Part shown: one piece after another, positions 8,841-17,945 of the stretch | Layout of the letters: the number at the start of each line of letters is the position of its first letter | Position numbering within the stretch: the stretch's first letter is position 1 | Assembly (NCBI RefSeq): GCF_019145475.1 | Contig: NZ_JAHTKI010000009.1 | Span: forward strand, 62,001 to 126,000 | Direction: 5' to 3' | DNA from: Pseudomonas botevensis | GTDB lineage: Bacteria; Pseudomonadota; Gammaproteobacteria; Pseudomonadales; Pseudomonadaceae | DNA: 64,000 bases | Made by a program: the position numbers and the translations under genes | Notes under the pieces: model-generated | Databases searched by the model: none | What the model was told of the DNA's origin: nothing | Seen by the model: the letters and a program-made list of their open reading frames with translations, nothing else

Positions 8841-9322
8841 TGAGTACCGGTAGAATCCAGTTCGCCGAGCAGGACGGCACCTTCGTCCTGAAGTTCGTCG
8901 GTGAAGTTCGCCTGACCCTGTGTTCGGCGTTGGATGCGACTATTGAGAAAATCTTCACCGCGCTGAATTTCAGCTCGATCGTGATCGATTTGACCGAAAC
9001 CCGCAGCATTGACAGCACCACGCTGGGCCTGCTGGCCAAGCTGTCGATCCTGTCGCGGCAGAAAGTCGGCTTGCTGCCGACCGTCGTCACCACCAATGAA
9101 GACATTACCCGTCTGTTGTATTCGATGGGCTTCGAGAACGTGTTCAACATCGTCAACTATCCGGTGCCATGCCCGGAGTGCCTTGATGACCTGCCGGATC
9201 AGGATCAGTCTGAAGAGACCGTGCGGATCAAGGTTCTGGAAGCGCACAAGATCCTCATGGGCTTGAACGACTCCAACCGTGAAGCCTTCCATGATCTGGT
9301 GAATGCCCTCGAGCGGCATTGA
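8840..9322 (+). CDS. rssC: STAS-domain anti-sigma factor antagonist (RssC-like)
   Basis: A 160-residue protein whose N-terminal 100 residues form a STAS domain. The conserved phospho-serine motif appears as SIDSTTLGLL, Ser59 being the likely regulated residue. A 60-residue C-terminal extension contains a CPECLDD segment, possibly metal-binding with Cys residues nearby. Coupling to the PP2C phosphatase gene suggests a partner-switching pathway in which phosphorylation of Ser59 is reversed by the upstream protein. No switch kinase gene is adjacent. Confidence 0.85.
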   Translation: MSTGRIQFAEQDGTFVLKFVGEVRLTLCSALDATIEKIFTALNFSSIVIDLTETRSIDSTTLGLLAKLSILSRQKVGLLPTVVTTNEDITRLLYSMGFENVFNIVNYPVPCPECLDDLPDQDQSEETVRIKVLEAHKILMGLNDSNREAFHDLVNALERH

Positions 9323-9355
9323 TTCAGTCGATCCGGTTTTCAGCGACAAGCCAAT

Positions 9356-9391
9356 AAAAAAGGGCGAACCCGAGAGGGTTCGCCCTTTTTG
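9356..9391. terminator. Bidirectional terminator between rssC and tal
   Basis: A 12-bp perfect stem (AAGGGCGAACCC / GGGTTCGCCCTT) with a GAGA loop and an A run before and a T run after, between convergent genes. Confidence 0.93.
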
Positions 9392-9408
9392 CGTGGCTGC
9401 GGCCTGAA

Positions 9409-10335
9409 TTACAGCTTGGCTTGCAGCAACGCCTCGAGTTTTTCCTGGTCGCGGGCAAACTGACGAATGCCTTCGGCCAGTTTCTCGGTGGCCATCGCGT
9501 CTTCGTTGGACAGCCAGCGGAACTGCGATTCGTTGAGGCTCAGGCGTGCCTCGCCGGCGTGCCCTGGCGCCAGTTTGCGTTCGAGCTTGCCAGTGTCCGC
9601 CGCCAGCTTGTCGATCAGGTCCGGGCTGATGGTCAGACGGTCGCAGCCGGCCAGATGCTCGATCTGGTTCAGGTTGCGGAAGCTCGCACCCATGACCACG
9701 GTCTTGTAGTCATTGGCCTTGTAGTAGTTGTAGATGCGCGTCACAGACTGCACGCCTGGATCGTCGGCACCGGTGTAGTCGTTGCCGTTGACCTTCTTGT
9801 ACCAGTCGTAGATACGGCCCACGAACGGCGAGATCAGGAACACCCCGGCGTCGGCGCAGGCAGCGGCCTGGGCGAAGGAGAACAGCAGGGTCAGGTTGGT
9901 CTGGATGCCTTCCTTTTCCAGGATCTCGGCGGCGCGGATGCCTTCCCAGGTCGAGGCGATCTTGATCAGTACGCGCTCGCGGCCGATGCCGGCCTTGTCG
10001 TACAGCTCGATCAGGCGATGCGCGCGCTTGAGCATCGCATCCTTGTCGAACGACAGGCGCGCATCCACTTCGGTGGAGATGCGGCCGGGGATGACCTTGA
10101 GAATTTCCTGCCCCACCGCGACGCCGAAGCGGTCGCTGGCCAGGCCGATATCGCCCTTGCAGTCGCTGACGGCAGCGTTCAGTTTGTCGGCGTACGCGGG
10201 AATGGCGGCGGCCTTGAGCAGCAGGGACGGGTTGGTGGTGGCGTCGACCGGTTTGACCCGGGTGATCGCATCGACATCGCCGGTGTCGGCAACGACGGTG
10301 GTGAACTGTTTGAGTTGTTCCAGCTTGGAAGTCAT
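9409..10335 (-). CDS. tal: Transaldolase
   Basis: A 308-residue transaldolase B-type enzyme of the non-oxidative pentose phosphate pathway. The Schiff-base Lys125 is in [12 protein letters not shown]. The substrate-site motifs TNPSLLLKA and [10 protein letters not shown] are present, and the length matches the family. The start is set at MTSKLEQL, since the 21-residue upstream extension is not family-like and AGGACA precedes this ATG. In PAO1, from memory, tal is next to dusA; here the two are 24 kb apart with the polysaccharide island between. Confidence 0.96.
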   Translation of the reverse strand: MTSKLEQLKQFTTVVADTGDVDAITRVKPVDATTNPSLLLKAAAIPAYADKLNAAVSDCKGDIGLASDRFGVAVGQEILKVIPGRISTEVDARLSFDKDAMLKRAHRLIELYDKAGIGRERVLIKIASTWEGIRAAEILEKEGIQTNLTLLFSFAQAAACADAGVFLISPFVGRIYDWYKKVNGNDYTGADDPGVQSVTRIYNYYKANDYKTVVMGASFRNLNQIEHLAGCDRLTISPDLIDKLAADTGKLERKLAPGHAGEARLSLNESQFRWLSNEDAMATEKLAEGIRQFARDQEKLEALLQAKL

Positions 10336-10527
10336 GAGCGTGCTCTGTCCTATGGGTCTGGTGACATTACCCGAGCGCTGACAGCCACTCAAGGGCATCG
10401 AGGGGTATCGACCGCCCCGGTGGCAACAACCTGAAAACGGCTGTTTGAATGGCCGGGGCGTGGTATCGATTCATACGATGTCAAAACAGACCACAGGTTC
10501 CAGGCAACTGATCTGTGACCGTGATGC

Positions 10528-11472
10528 TTACTCGCTATTCAACTGCGTTCTGGCGGCGGTTTGTGCCGGTTTCGGCTGACCGTCAGAGGTCAGCAGGCCG
10601 AAGTTCTTCTCCCGGTCGTCCTTGCCCGAATCGCTGTTCTTCCATTCGTAAATGGATGTGAGCGGGATCTTCAGTCTTTTCACGTCGGCGATGAATGCAG
10701 CGATCTTGCTGGCTTGCCCGTCAGGCCCGCCATTGGAGGTGAGCGCCGAGATCCCCCACTCGCTGATGACCCCCGGCAGTTGGAAATTCTGCTGGATGAA
10801 AGTCTGGGCGTTGCTGATCTGCGTGGCTGTCATGCCATAGGGGTGGTAGGAAATGGCGTTAAGGCACTTCGGATAAGTACCGAGGATGCTGTTCAGCGCC
10901 ACAGTCGAGGCCGAGCCTGCACTGGGCGGGCGGGCGAAACCAAAGCCGATCAGGGGCGTGGAAGGTGGTTTGCCTTGCAGCGTCTTGCACATGGCCGTCA
11001 TGAACGGCACGAACGTGGTTTTGAAGTTGCCGGTGGGCCAGTAGGTGTCCAGATCCGGCTCATTCCAGATTTCGATCGCTACCAATTGCGAACCGTAGGT
11101 TTGCTCCAGTCCCGATACCGCGTTGGCAAAGGTTTCGCCAGCCGTGGTCAGTTCACCGCTCAGCGGCTTGGTGGCGCGAACCGTCAACAGAACCGGCAAC
11201 CCGGCGGATCTGGCCGCGACAAACGCATCGCTGACCTGCTTCTGATAGGCCTTGCCGCCGAGGCTGTCGCTCCAGACGCCGAAGCGCACGAAACTGAACC
11301 CGGCCGCCTTGATCTGCTCGGCGTCGGCCGCAGAAAAACTCTGGATCTTGACCTGAACACCGATGGTTTTGCTGGGCAGCGCCGGAAACAGTTCGCTGGC
11401 CTGGGCCTGACTGGCCGCGCCCAGTAATAACAGTGTCAGGGCGCCGAGCCGTTTGAGATGTGCTGATTTCAT
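10528..11472 (-). CDS. Secreted PslG-like glycoside hydrolase (GH39/cellulase-like TIM barrel)
   Basis: A 314-residue protein with a Sec signal peptide (about 1-26, ending SQAQA). The mature part looks like a TIM-barrel glycosidase. The probable acid/base is Glu138 in IEIWNEPD and the nucleophile Glu238 in GVISEWG, with ISYHPYG between, a spacing typical of clan GH-A and of PslG. Periplasmic hydrolases of this kind trim or release the polymer made by the neighbouring Wzx/Wzy system. It is divergent from wzb and probably belongs to the island. Confidence 0.8.
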   Translation of the reverse strand: MKSAHLKRLGALTLLLLGAASQAQASELFPALPSKTIGVQVKIQSFSAADAEQIKAAGFSFVRFGVWSDSLGGKAYQKQVSDAFVAARSAGLPVLLTVRATKPLSGELTTAGETFANAVSGLEQTYGSQLVAIEIWNEPDLDTYWPTGNFKTTFVPFMTAMCKTLQGKPPSTPLIGFGFARPPSAGSASTVALNSILGTYPKCLNAISYHPYGMTATQISNAQTFIQQNFQLPGVISEWGISALTSNGGPDGQASKIAAFIADVKRLKIPLTSIYEWKNSDSGKDDREKNFGLLTSDGQPKPAQTAARTQLNSE

Positions 11473-11762
11473 GTCTGCTCTCCTGATGAGAATGACATCT
11501 AGCCAATAGTTATCTCGTTACAGGAGTTTCGATAACGACAAGGGTGCTAAGTGCACGAATGTTATTTTTTGTCGGAAAACCACGAGTCGAAAATCACAGT
11601 TATTTTTAGTCCGGTAATTCTGGTTGGGTGACTTTTAGGGTCATGGTACTTAATGCACTCGTATTGGCCGGGCGAATCTATTTCCGAGTTCAGGAAGGTC
11701 TTGTGGGTTCATTAAATCCACGAGCGGTATTGGCCGATTGACATTACACGGGAAAGTAAACC
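11473..11762. promoter_or_regulatory. Divergent intergenic region at the left edge of the polysaccharide island
   Basis: 290 bases, AT-richer than the flanking genes, between the divergent hydrolase gene and wzb. It should carry the promoters of both. I see no clear operator or terminator and did not fix a -35/-10 pair. Confidence 0.4.
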
Positions 11763-12203
11763 TTGTTCAAAAAGATCCTTGTCGTCTGCGTTGGCAATAT
11801 CTGCCGAAGTCCGACAGCAGAGTTGTTGCTGCGTAATGCGCTGACCACCTCGTCGATCACAGTGTCCTCCGCAGGCCTTGCCGCACGGGTCGGCGAGGGC
11901 ATGGAGTCGTCGGCGCGCCAGGTGCTCGAAGACCACGGGCACAGCGCTGCGGACTTCACGGCACGGCAGATCACCTCCGATATCGTCAATGAATCGGACC
12001 TGATTCTGGTCATGGAAAAAGAGCATGTAAAACAAGTACTGAAGATTGCCTCGCATGCGCGGGGCAAAGTGTTTCTGCTCGGAAAGTGGCAGAGCGAGCG
12101 AGAAATACAGGATCCGTATCGTCAAGGCCAAGCCGCTTTTATTCATGCACATGCATTGATTGAAGATGCTGTCAGCTCATGGGCGCAGCGCCTCGGACAT
12201 TGA
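11763..12203 (+). CDS. wzb: Low-molecular-weight protein tyrosine phosphatase (Wzb/Etp type)
   Basis: A 146-residue LMW-PTP. The P-loop CX5R is Cys9-VGNI-Cys14-Arg15-Ser16 (CVGNICRSP), and the general acid is in QDPYRQG. It should dephosphorylate the tyrosine cluster of the Wzc kinase encoded 18 bases downstream. The start is TTG at 11763, the only start that keeps the beta-strand before the P-loop. This is the first gene of the rightward biosynthesis operon. Confidence 0.92.
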   Translation: MFKKILVVCVGNICRSPTAELLLRNALTTSSITVSSAGLAARVGEGMESSARQVLEDHGHSAADFTARQITSDIVNESDLILVMEKEHVKQVLKIASHARGKVFLLGKWQSEREIQDPYRQGQAAFIHAHALIEDAVSSWAQRLGH

Positions 12204-12221
12204 TGAATATTCTTCAGATCA

Positions 12222-14468
12222 GTGAATGGTAAGAACAGACTTATGCAGTTACCGTCAGTAATCGGCACCCGGGACAACGAACGAGACGATATTGATCTTC
12301 TCGGTATATTCGGCTCTTTGATCGATCAGAAATGGTTGATAGGCGCGCTTACCGGCGCATTCATGATGACCGGCGTTGCCGTTGCGGTGTTGTCGACGCC
12401 GGTGTACCTGGCCAACGCCTTGGTCCAGGTCGAACCGAAAAAGAACGACATGCTCGGGTTTTCCGATCTCAGCAGCATGCTCGGCGGACAATCGCCGTCG
12501 GTGACTGAAATCGGCATCATCAAGTCTCGCGCGGTGATCGGCAAAACCGTCGATGACCTGCACCTGGATATCGAGGTCACGCCCAACACGTTTCCGCTGA
12601 TTGGCGGGTTTCTCGCCCGGCGTTATCGCGGCACCGGCGAGTTCAGCGTGGCACCGGCGCGTTTCGGTCTGAGCCGCTATGCCTGGGGTGGTGAGCGGCT
12701 GGACATTCCCCGGCTCAATCTGCCCAAGGAACTGCTGGGCAAGAAGCTCACGCTGATCGCTGGCGAGCAACATCAATTCCAGTTGTTCGACGACAACGAC
12801 AATCTGCTGGTGGAAGGCGTTGCCGGCAGTGCTTTTGCGCAAGACGGCGTCGAGGGGCTGGTCGGCCAACTGGAGGCCAATCCCGGCACCCGTTTCGAAG
12901 TGGTGCGCAACCCACGGATCGTGGCGATCCAGGATTATCAGGATGCGCTGGAAATCACCGAGCAGGGCAAGGAGTCGGGCATCATCCGCCTCGCCCTGGC
13001 CAGTGCCGACGCGCCGCTGGCGGTGAAGATCCTCAACAAGGTTTCGTCGTTGTATGTGCAGCAGAACGTGCAGCGCACCTCGGCCGAAGCGGCCAAGAGC
13101 CTGGATTTCCTGCAAGGCCAGTTACCCCAGGTCAAGCGTGATCTGGCCAAGGCCAGCGAGGCGCTCAACGGTTATCAGACGCGCGGCAAGACCGTGAACA
13201 TCTCCCTGGAAACCCAATCGGTGCTGGGCCAGATCGTCAGTCTGGATACCCGCCTGTCCGAGCTGAAAATGCAGCAGGCGGAGATGGATCGCAAATTCAC
13301 CAGGCAACATCCGGCGTATCGCGCGCTGATGACCCAGATCGGTGAATTGACCCAGCAGCAGAAGTCGCTGGAAGGCAAAGTCGGCGATCTGCCCGCCACG
13401 CAGCAGGAATTGCTCAACCTGACCCGCGATGTGGAAGTCGCGTCGCAGATCTACACGCAACTGCTGAACAAGTCCCAGGAGCTGGACATCGTCCGTGCCG
13501 GGGCGGTCGGCAATGTGCGCCTGATCGACACGGCGGATGTCGACCTGACCAGCCCGGTCAAGCCGCGCAAGGCGATCATCGTGCTGATCGCCACGTTCCT
13601 GGGGGCGTTCCTCGGCGTGGCGCTGGTGCTGCTGCGCAAATCCCTGAGTCGCGGACTGGAAGGCCCGGAAGCCATCGAGCAACTGGGTCTGCCGGTGTAC
13701 GCATCGATTCCCTACAGCGCGTTGCAGCAGGAAGAGGATACGAAAAAAGTCCGCGCGAAAAACCCGGACACACCGGCCTACCTGCTGGCCCTGCGCAACC
13801 CGACGGACCTGTCGATCGAGTCGATCCGCAGCCTGCGCACCTGTCTGCACTTTGCCGGGCTGGATTCGACCAACAACCGCATCATGATTTCCGGTCCGAG
13901 CCCGCAGGTCGGCAAGACCTTCGTTTCCTCCAATCTCGCGGCGGTCATGGCGCAAAGCGGCCAGCGAGTGGTGCTGATCGATGCCGACATGCGCAAGGGG
14001 CATTTGCACAAAACCTTGAACACGCCGATTGCCAATGGCCTGTCGGATCTGCTGGTCAAGCGCTGCAGTCTCGAACAGGCGATCAACAAGATCGAGGTCG
14101 ACAACCTGCATTTCATCAGCCGAGGTCAGGTTCCGCCGAACCCTTCGGAACTGCTGATGCACGCCAATTTCCGCGACCTGTTGGCACAACTCAGTGAGAT
14201 GTACGACGTGGTGATCATCGACACGCCGCCACTGCTGGCGGTCACCGATGCGGCGATCGTCGGCCGTGAGGCGGGGATCAGCCTGATCGTCACGCGCTTC
14301 GGGGTGAACCCGGCCAAGGAGATCGAACTGACCATCCGCCGCTTCGCCCAGAACGGCATCGAGTTGAAGGGCGCGGTGTTCAACGGCGTCGAGAAACGTG
14401 CGGCGAGCTACTACGGCAACGGCGGCTACGGCTATTACAACTACGAATACGCGTCGGACAAATCCTGA
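12222..14468 (+). CDS. wzc: Polysaccharide co-polymerase / BY-kinase Wzc
   Basis: A fused PCP-2a protein of up to 748 residues. TM1 follows residue 35 (LIGALTGAFMMTGVAVAVL), a long periplasmic coiled-coil region comes next, and TM2 is near residue 455 (IIVLIATFLGAFLGVALVLL). The cytoplasmic tyrosine kinase has Walker A GPSPQVGKT, Walker A' VVLIDADMRKG and Walker B VVIIDTPPLL. Seven tyrosines cluster at the C-terminus (SYYGNGGYGYYNYEYAS). It controls chain length and export with Wza. The start could be GTG 12222 or ATG 12243; neither has a good SD. Confidence 0.95.
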   Translation: MNGKNRLMQLPSVIGTRDNERDDIDLLGIFGSLIDQKWLIGALTGAFMMTGVAVAVLSTPVYLANALVQVEPKKNDMLGFSDLSSMLGGQSPSVTEIGIIKSRAVIGKTVDDLHLDIEVTPNTFPLIGGFLARRYRGTGEFSVAPARFGLSRYAWGGERLDIPRLNLPKELLGKKLTLIAGEQHQFQLFDDNDNLLVEGVAGSAFAQDGVEGLVGQLEANPGTRFEVVRNPRIVAIQDYQDALEITEQGKESGIIRLALASADAPLAVKILNKVSSLYVQQNVQRTSAEAAKSLDFLQGQLPQVKRDLAKASEALNGYQTRGKTVNISLETQSVLGQIVSLDTRLSELKMQQAEMDRKFTRQHPAYRALMTQIGELTQQQKSLEGKVGDLPATQQELLNLTRDVEVASQIYTQLLNKSQELDIVRAGAVGNVRLIDTADVDLTSPVKPRKAIIVLIATFLGAFLGVALVLLRKSLSRGLEGPEAIEQLGLPVYASIPYSALQQEEDTKKVRAKNPDTPAYLLALRNPTDLSIESIRSLRTCLHFAGLDSTNNRIMISGPSPQVGKTFVSSNLAAVMAQSGQRVVLIDADMRKGHLHKTLNTPIANGLSDLLVKRCSLEQAINKIEVDNLHFISRGQVPPNPSELLMHANFRDLLAQLSEMYDVVIIDTPPLLAVTDAAIVGREAGISLIVTRFGVNPAKEIELTIRRFAQNGIELKGAVFNGVEKRAASYYGNGGYGYYNYEYASDKS

Positions 14469-14509
14469 GTGTCAGCGATTGTTCTTACAGGCAGGGAAGT
14501 GGGTGGATT

Positions 14510-15592
14510 GTGAAAAAAATACTGCACGTGGCGGAAACGATCAAAGGTGGCGTCGCGACGGTGATCCGCACGATTTCGGCGTCACCCGAAAACGAGACGG
14601 CGAACTACGAGCTGGTTTATCTGGTGCCGCTCGACCAGAAGCAAGAGCTGCACGGCATTGATGAGCGGCAGATCCGCACCTTCGCCCGCAACGGGCGCAA
14701 TGTGCCTTCGCTGCTGCGCTTCGCCTGGCAACTGACCAAGATCATGCTCAAGGAAAAACCCGACGTGGTGCATTTGCACAGCACTTTTTCCGGGGTGATC
14801 GGGCGGTGCGTCTGCGTGCTGCTGCGACCGTGGCGCAAACCGAAAATCGTCTATTGCCCGCATGCCTTTTCGTTCCTGATGGAGAGTTCGCCGGCCAAGC
14901 AGAAAGTCTATTCGCTGATCGAGCGGGTGTTGCAGAAGGTCACCGACACGATCATCTGCGTCAGCCAGTACGAGCTGGACAAAGCGGCGGCGTTTTGCAT
15001 CGAGCGCGAGCGCATGACTTTGATCTACAACGGCATTCACCCCAAGGATGAAACGCCCAAGGCCAGCGATCCGGAGCCGATTCATCTGCTGTTTGTCGGC
15101 CGGCTCGATTACCAGAAAGGCTTCGATGTGTTGCTCAAGGCTTACGCCAAGGTGCAGCGCAGCGACTTGAAGCTGACGGTGGTCGGCAGTGCGGTCAACG
15201 AGGACAGCGTCGAGTGCCCGCCGATGGAGTCGGTGGAGTACCTGCCGTGGGTCACGCCGAGTGAAGTGCAGGCGCTGTACCAAAAGGCCGACGCACTGAT
15301 CGTTCCCAGCCGTTGGGAAGGCTTTGCCATGGTGCCTCTGGAGGGCATGGCGTTGGGGCTGCCGGTGATTGCCAGTGATTGCACGTCGCTGCCCGAACTG
15401 GTCAGCCACGGTGTGTCCGGCTACGTCTTCCCGACCGGTGACCACCAGGCGCTGGCCGACCGTTTGATGAAAATCCAGAAACCGGCATTGCAGGCCCTGG
15501 GAATCGAGAGCCGGCGCATCGTCCGCGAGCGCTTCAGCGCCGCGTTGATGATCCGCCAGACCTACGACGTGTATTGCGCTCCCACTTATTAA
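14510..15592 (+). CDS. Family 4 glycosyltransferase
   Basis: A 360-residue GT-B enzyme. The N-terminal half has the acceptor-domain feature GGVATVI; the C-terminal half has VGRLDYQKGFDVLLKA and the EX7E motif in PSRWEGFAMVPLEGMALG, typical of retaining GT4 enzymes. It starts at GTG 14510 (MKKILHVAETIKGG). It is the only recognisable glycosyltransferase of the island apart from the initiating WcaJ homologue, so it probably adds the second sugar to the lipid carrier. Substrate unknown; UDP-galactose or UDP-glucose is likely given galE and galU nearby. Confidence 0.9.
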   Translation: MKKILHVAETIKGGVATVIRTISASPENETANYELVYLVPLDQKQELHGIDERQIRTFARNGRNVPSLLRFAWQLTKIMLKEKPDVVHLHSTFSGVIGRCVCVLLRPWRKPKIVYCPHAFSFLMESSPAKQKVYSLIERVLQKVTDTIICVSQYELDKAAAFCIERERMTLIYNGIHPKDETPKASDPEPIHLLFVGRLDYQKGFDVLLKAYAKVQRSDLKLTVVGSAVNEDSVECPPMESVEYLPWVTPSEVQALYQKADALIVPSRWEGFAMVPLEGMALGLPVIASDCTSLPELVSHGVSGYVFPTGDHQALADRLMKIQKPALQALGIESRRIVRERFSAALMIRQTYDVYCAPTY

Positions 15593-15606
15593 GAAGAACT
15601 CAGTTT

Positions 15607-16719
15607 ATGAACGTAACGATCTTGCATGGCTACAGCGCCTCCAACTCCGGTGACGGTCTGCTCGTGGATCTGGCGATTGCCCTGGTGCAGCGCAACTTCG
15701 GCGCCGACACGTCGATCAACGTCGTGGCATCCGATCCGCAATCCTTCAGCTATTTGCCGCACAAGCGCTACGACGCACCGGTGATGGCGGCCAAGGGACT
15801 GGGGCGGGTCAAGGAAGCGGTGTTTCTCAATCAGTCCTATGCGGGCCTCGCGGATCTGTTGAAGACCACTGACCTGATCGTCGGCGTCGGCGGCGGCTAC
15901 ATGCGCTCCAAAAGTGCCTTCGAACACATCAAGCTGAAACTCGGCCACGCCAAGCAACTGGAAACCGCGATTCTCAGCAAAGTCCCGTCGGTGTACCTGC
16001 CGCAGAGCATCGGGCCGTTCCACGGCGAGAGCAGCAAGATTGTCGGCCACTACGCCAGCGCCGATGCGGTGTTCGTCCGCGACAATCGTTCGTCGGCGCT
16101 GTTCGATGCCTGTGAAAATGTCTACCGCGCACCCGATCTGGCGGTGCAGGCCCTGGCCGGCAAAATCCTCCTGCAATCGAAGTTCGCCCACTGCGCATCG
16201 GCGCCGGCCACCGTGTGTGTGGTGCTGCGCAAGCCGCCAGCGTGGAGCAAGGAAAAGAAGCTCGCCTACGTCGCCAACCTGAAGGTGCTTTTGCAGCGCT
16301 TGAAGAACAAAAGCAAGGTGGTCTGCGCGGTGCAGAGTTCGGTGCGTGGCAACGATGACGGCGCGTTCTATCGCGAACTGGGGATCACCGAAGACCTGCT
16401 GCCGTTGAAGGCGACACTGGCGAAGTATCAGCCGGATCTGGTGATTTCCGTGCGCCTGCACGGTGCCATCGAATCGCTGCTGTCCGGTGTTCCGGCGTAC
16501 CACATCAGCTATGAGCGCAAAGGCTTCGGCGCCTATCAGGACATGGGCGTGGAAGACTGGGTCATCAATGGCGGCGACATCAACGTCGACACCATCCTTG
16601 AAACGGTTTATGCGCCGAACGCCCTGGCCAGTTTCGGCAAGCGCCTGACCGACACCTGCCGCGAGATCGAAGCCAAGACCGTGATGATGGACGAGATCAT
16701 CAAAGGGATCGTTCGATGA
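15607..16719 (+). CDS. Polysaccharide pyruvyl transferase family protein
   Basis: A 370-residue protein starting MNVTILHGYSASNSGDG. It has the segments VGVGGGYMRSKSA, YLPQSIGPFHG and SVRLHGAIESLLSGVP that mark the CsaB/WcaK/EpsO family. It should transfer pyruvate from phosphoenolpyruvate to a sugar, forming a ketal and giving the polymer negative charge. The start at 15607 was chosen over the extension to 15574, which overlaps the previous gene. The stop overlaps the next start (ATGA). Confidence 0.9.
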   Translation: MNVTILHGYSASNSGDGLLVDLAIALVQRNFGADTSINVVASDPQSFSYLPHKRYDAPVMAAKGLGRVKEAVFLNQSYAGLADLLKTTDLIVGVGGGYMRSKSAFEHIKLKLGHAKQLETAILSKVPSVYLPQSIGPFHGESSKIVGHYASADAVFVRDNRSSALFDACENVYRAPDLAVQALAGKILLQSKFAHCASAPATVCVVLRKPPAWSKEKKLAYVANLKVLLQRLKNKSKVVCAVQSSVRGNDDGAFYRELGITEDLLPLKATLAKYQPDLVISVRLHGAIESLLSGVPAYHISYERKGFGAYQDMGVEDWVINGGDINVDTILETVYAPNALASFGKRLTDTCREIEAKTVMMDEIIKGIVR

Positions 16720-17945
16720 TATTTCGGCTGTTGCTGCGGGGCGGGGCACTCGGCGCGAAGTTTCTGCTGGTGCTGGCCATCACCCATTACCTGGGCTATG
16801 AAGCGCTGGGGTTTTACGGCGTGGTGGTCGCGGCTTCGTTGATCGCGTCGAAGTTCTACAGCGTCGGCTTCAGTTCCGAGATCAATCGGCTGATCAGCGT
16901 TGGCGGCAGCTCGCGGCGGGTGGTCGACAAGGTGCTGCTGCTGTACCTGGCCGTGGGGCTGCTGCTGTCGGTGCTGACGGTGCTGATTTATTCACTGTTT
17001 CAGGACGTCCAGGCGCCGACCGCACTGATTGCCTGTGTGACGCTGGTGCTGCTGACCGAGCACCTGTCCTTCGAGATCAACTCGCTCGTGTTTTCCGCGC
17101 AGAAAGCCACGTGGGGCGCGGTGCTGTTTTTCATCAAGACCGGTTTGTGGGCGCTGCTGGCGGTGGGCGGGATGATGCTCGGCTGGGTGTCTGGAATCGC
17201 CAGCGTGCTGTGGTTGTGGGTTGCCGCCAACGTGATAGTGATGGTGGCCGGTTACGCGATTGTGGCGAACGTCCATCAGGGTCGGGCAGCGACTGAACTG
17301 ACTACGGGCACGGTCTGGAAAGCCGGGTTGCCGTTTTACCTGGGCACCGGCCTGATCGCCTTGAGTCAGTACGCCGAACGCTTTCTGATCATCGACCTGG
17401 AACCCTACGCCAGCCTGGGCAAATACGTGTACGCCTGGTCGGCGGCCAATACCTTGCAGGCGTTGTCCTATGCGGTGGTGGCGGTGGTGGGCATTCCGCT
17501 GCTCGCCAAGCGCTATCAGGCCGAGCAGCAACCGTTCACGGTCAGGCAACTGTTCGTGAACAAATGGGTCATGCGCTCGCTGCTGGTATCGGTGGCGGTG
17601 GCGGTGCTGATTTATCTGTTCTTCAACGTGGTGCTCGATTACGTCGCCACCAGCGTTCCGCGTCCGGATAACGGGATTCTCGGCGTGCTGATTTTCTCCT
17701 TCGCGTTACGCGCGATGGGCGACATCGTCTGGGGCGGCCTGATTGCCTCGAAAAACAGTCGGGTGTCGCTGGCGAGCGCCGCGATCTGCCTGCTGGTTTC
17801 CGTGCCGGTCAGCTATGTGCTGATCAAGCACTACTCGATCTACGGCGCGGCGTGGGGCAACGTGTTCGCGATCATCGTGCAGCTCGGGGTGATTGCCGTG
17901 CTGACCCGTACCACCCAGGCGAAAAGGGCGCTGGCATGGGGTTGA
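16716..17945 (+). CDS. wzx: Wzx-type oligosaccharide flippase (MATE/MVF fold)
   Basis: A 409-residue polytopic protein with about 12 hydrophobic segments and no large soluble domain. It begins MIFRLLLRGGALGAKFLLVL and has the loop pattern EINRLISVGG and YAERFLIIDLEPYASLGKYVYA seen in polysaccharide flippases. It should move the undecaprenyl-linked repeat unit across the inner membrane. It overlaps its neighbours on both sides, indicating one operon. Confidence 0.85.
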   Translation: MIFRLLLRGGALGAKFLLVLAITHYLGYEALGFYGVVVAASLIASKFYSVGFSSEINRLISVGGSSRRVVDKVLLLYLAVGLLLSVLTVLIYSLFQDVQAPTALIACVTLVLLTEHLSFEINSLVFSAQKATWGAVLFFIKTGLWALLAVGGMMLGWVSGIASVLWLWVAANVIVMVAGYAIVANVHQGRAATELTTGTVWKAGLPFYLGTGLIALSQYAERFLIIDLEPYASLGKYVYAWSAANTLQALSYAVVAVVGIPLLAKRYQAEQQPFTVRQLFVNKWVMRSLLVSVAVAVLIYLFFNVVLDYVATSVPRPDNGILGVLIFSFALRAMGDIVWGGLIASKNSRVSLASAAICLLVSVPVSYVLIKHYSIYGAAWGNVFAIIVQLGVIAVLTRTTQAKRALAWG

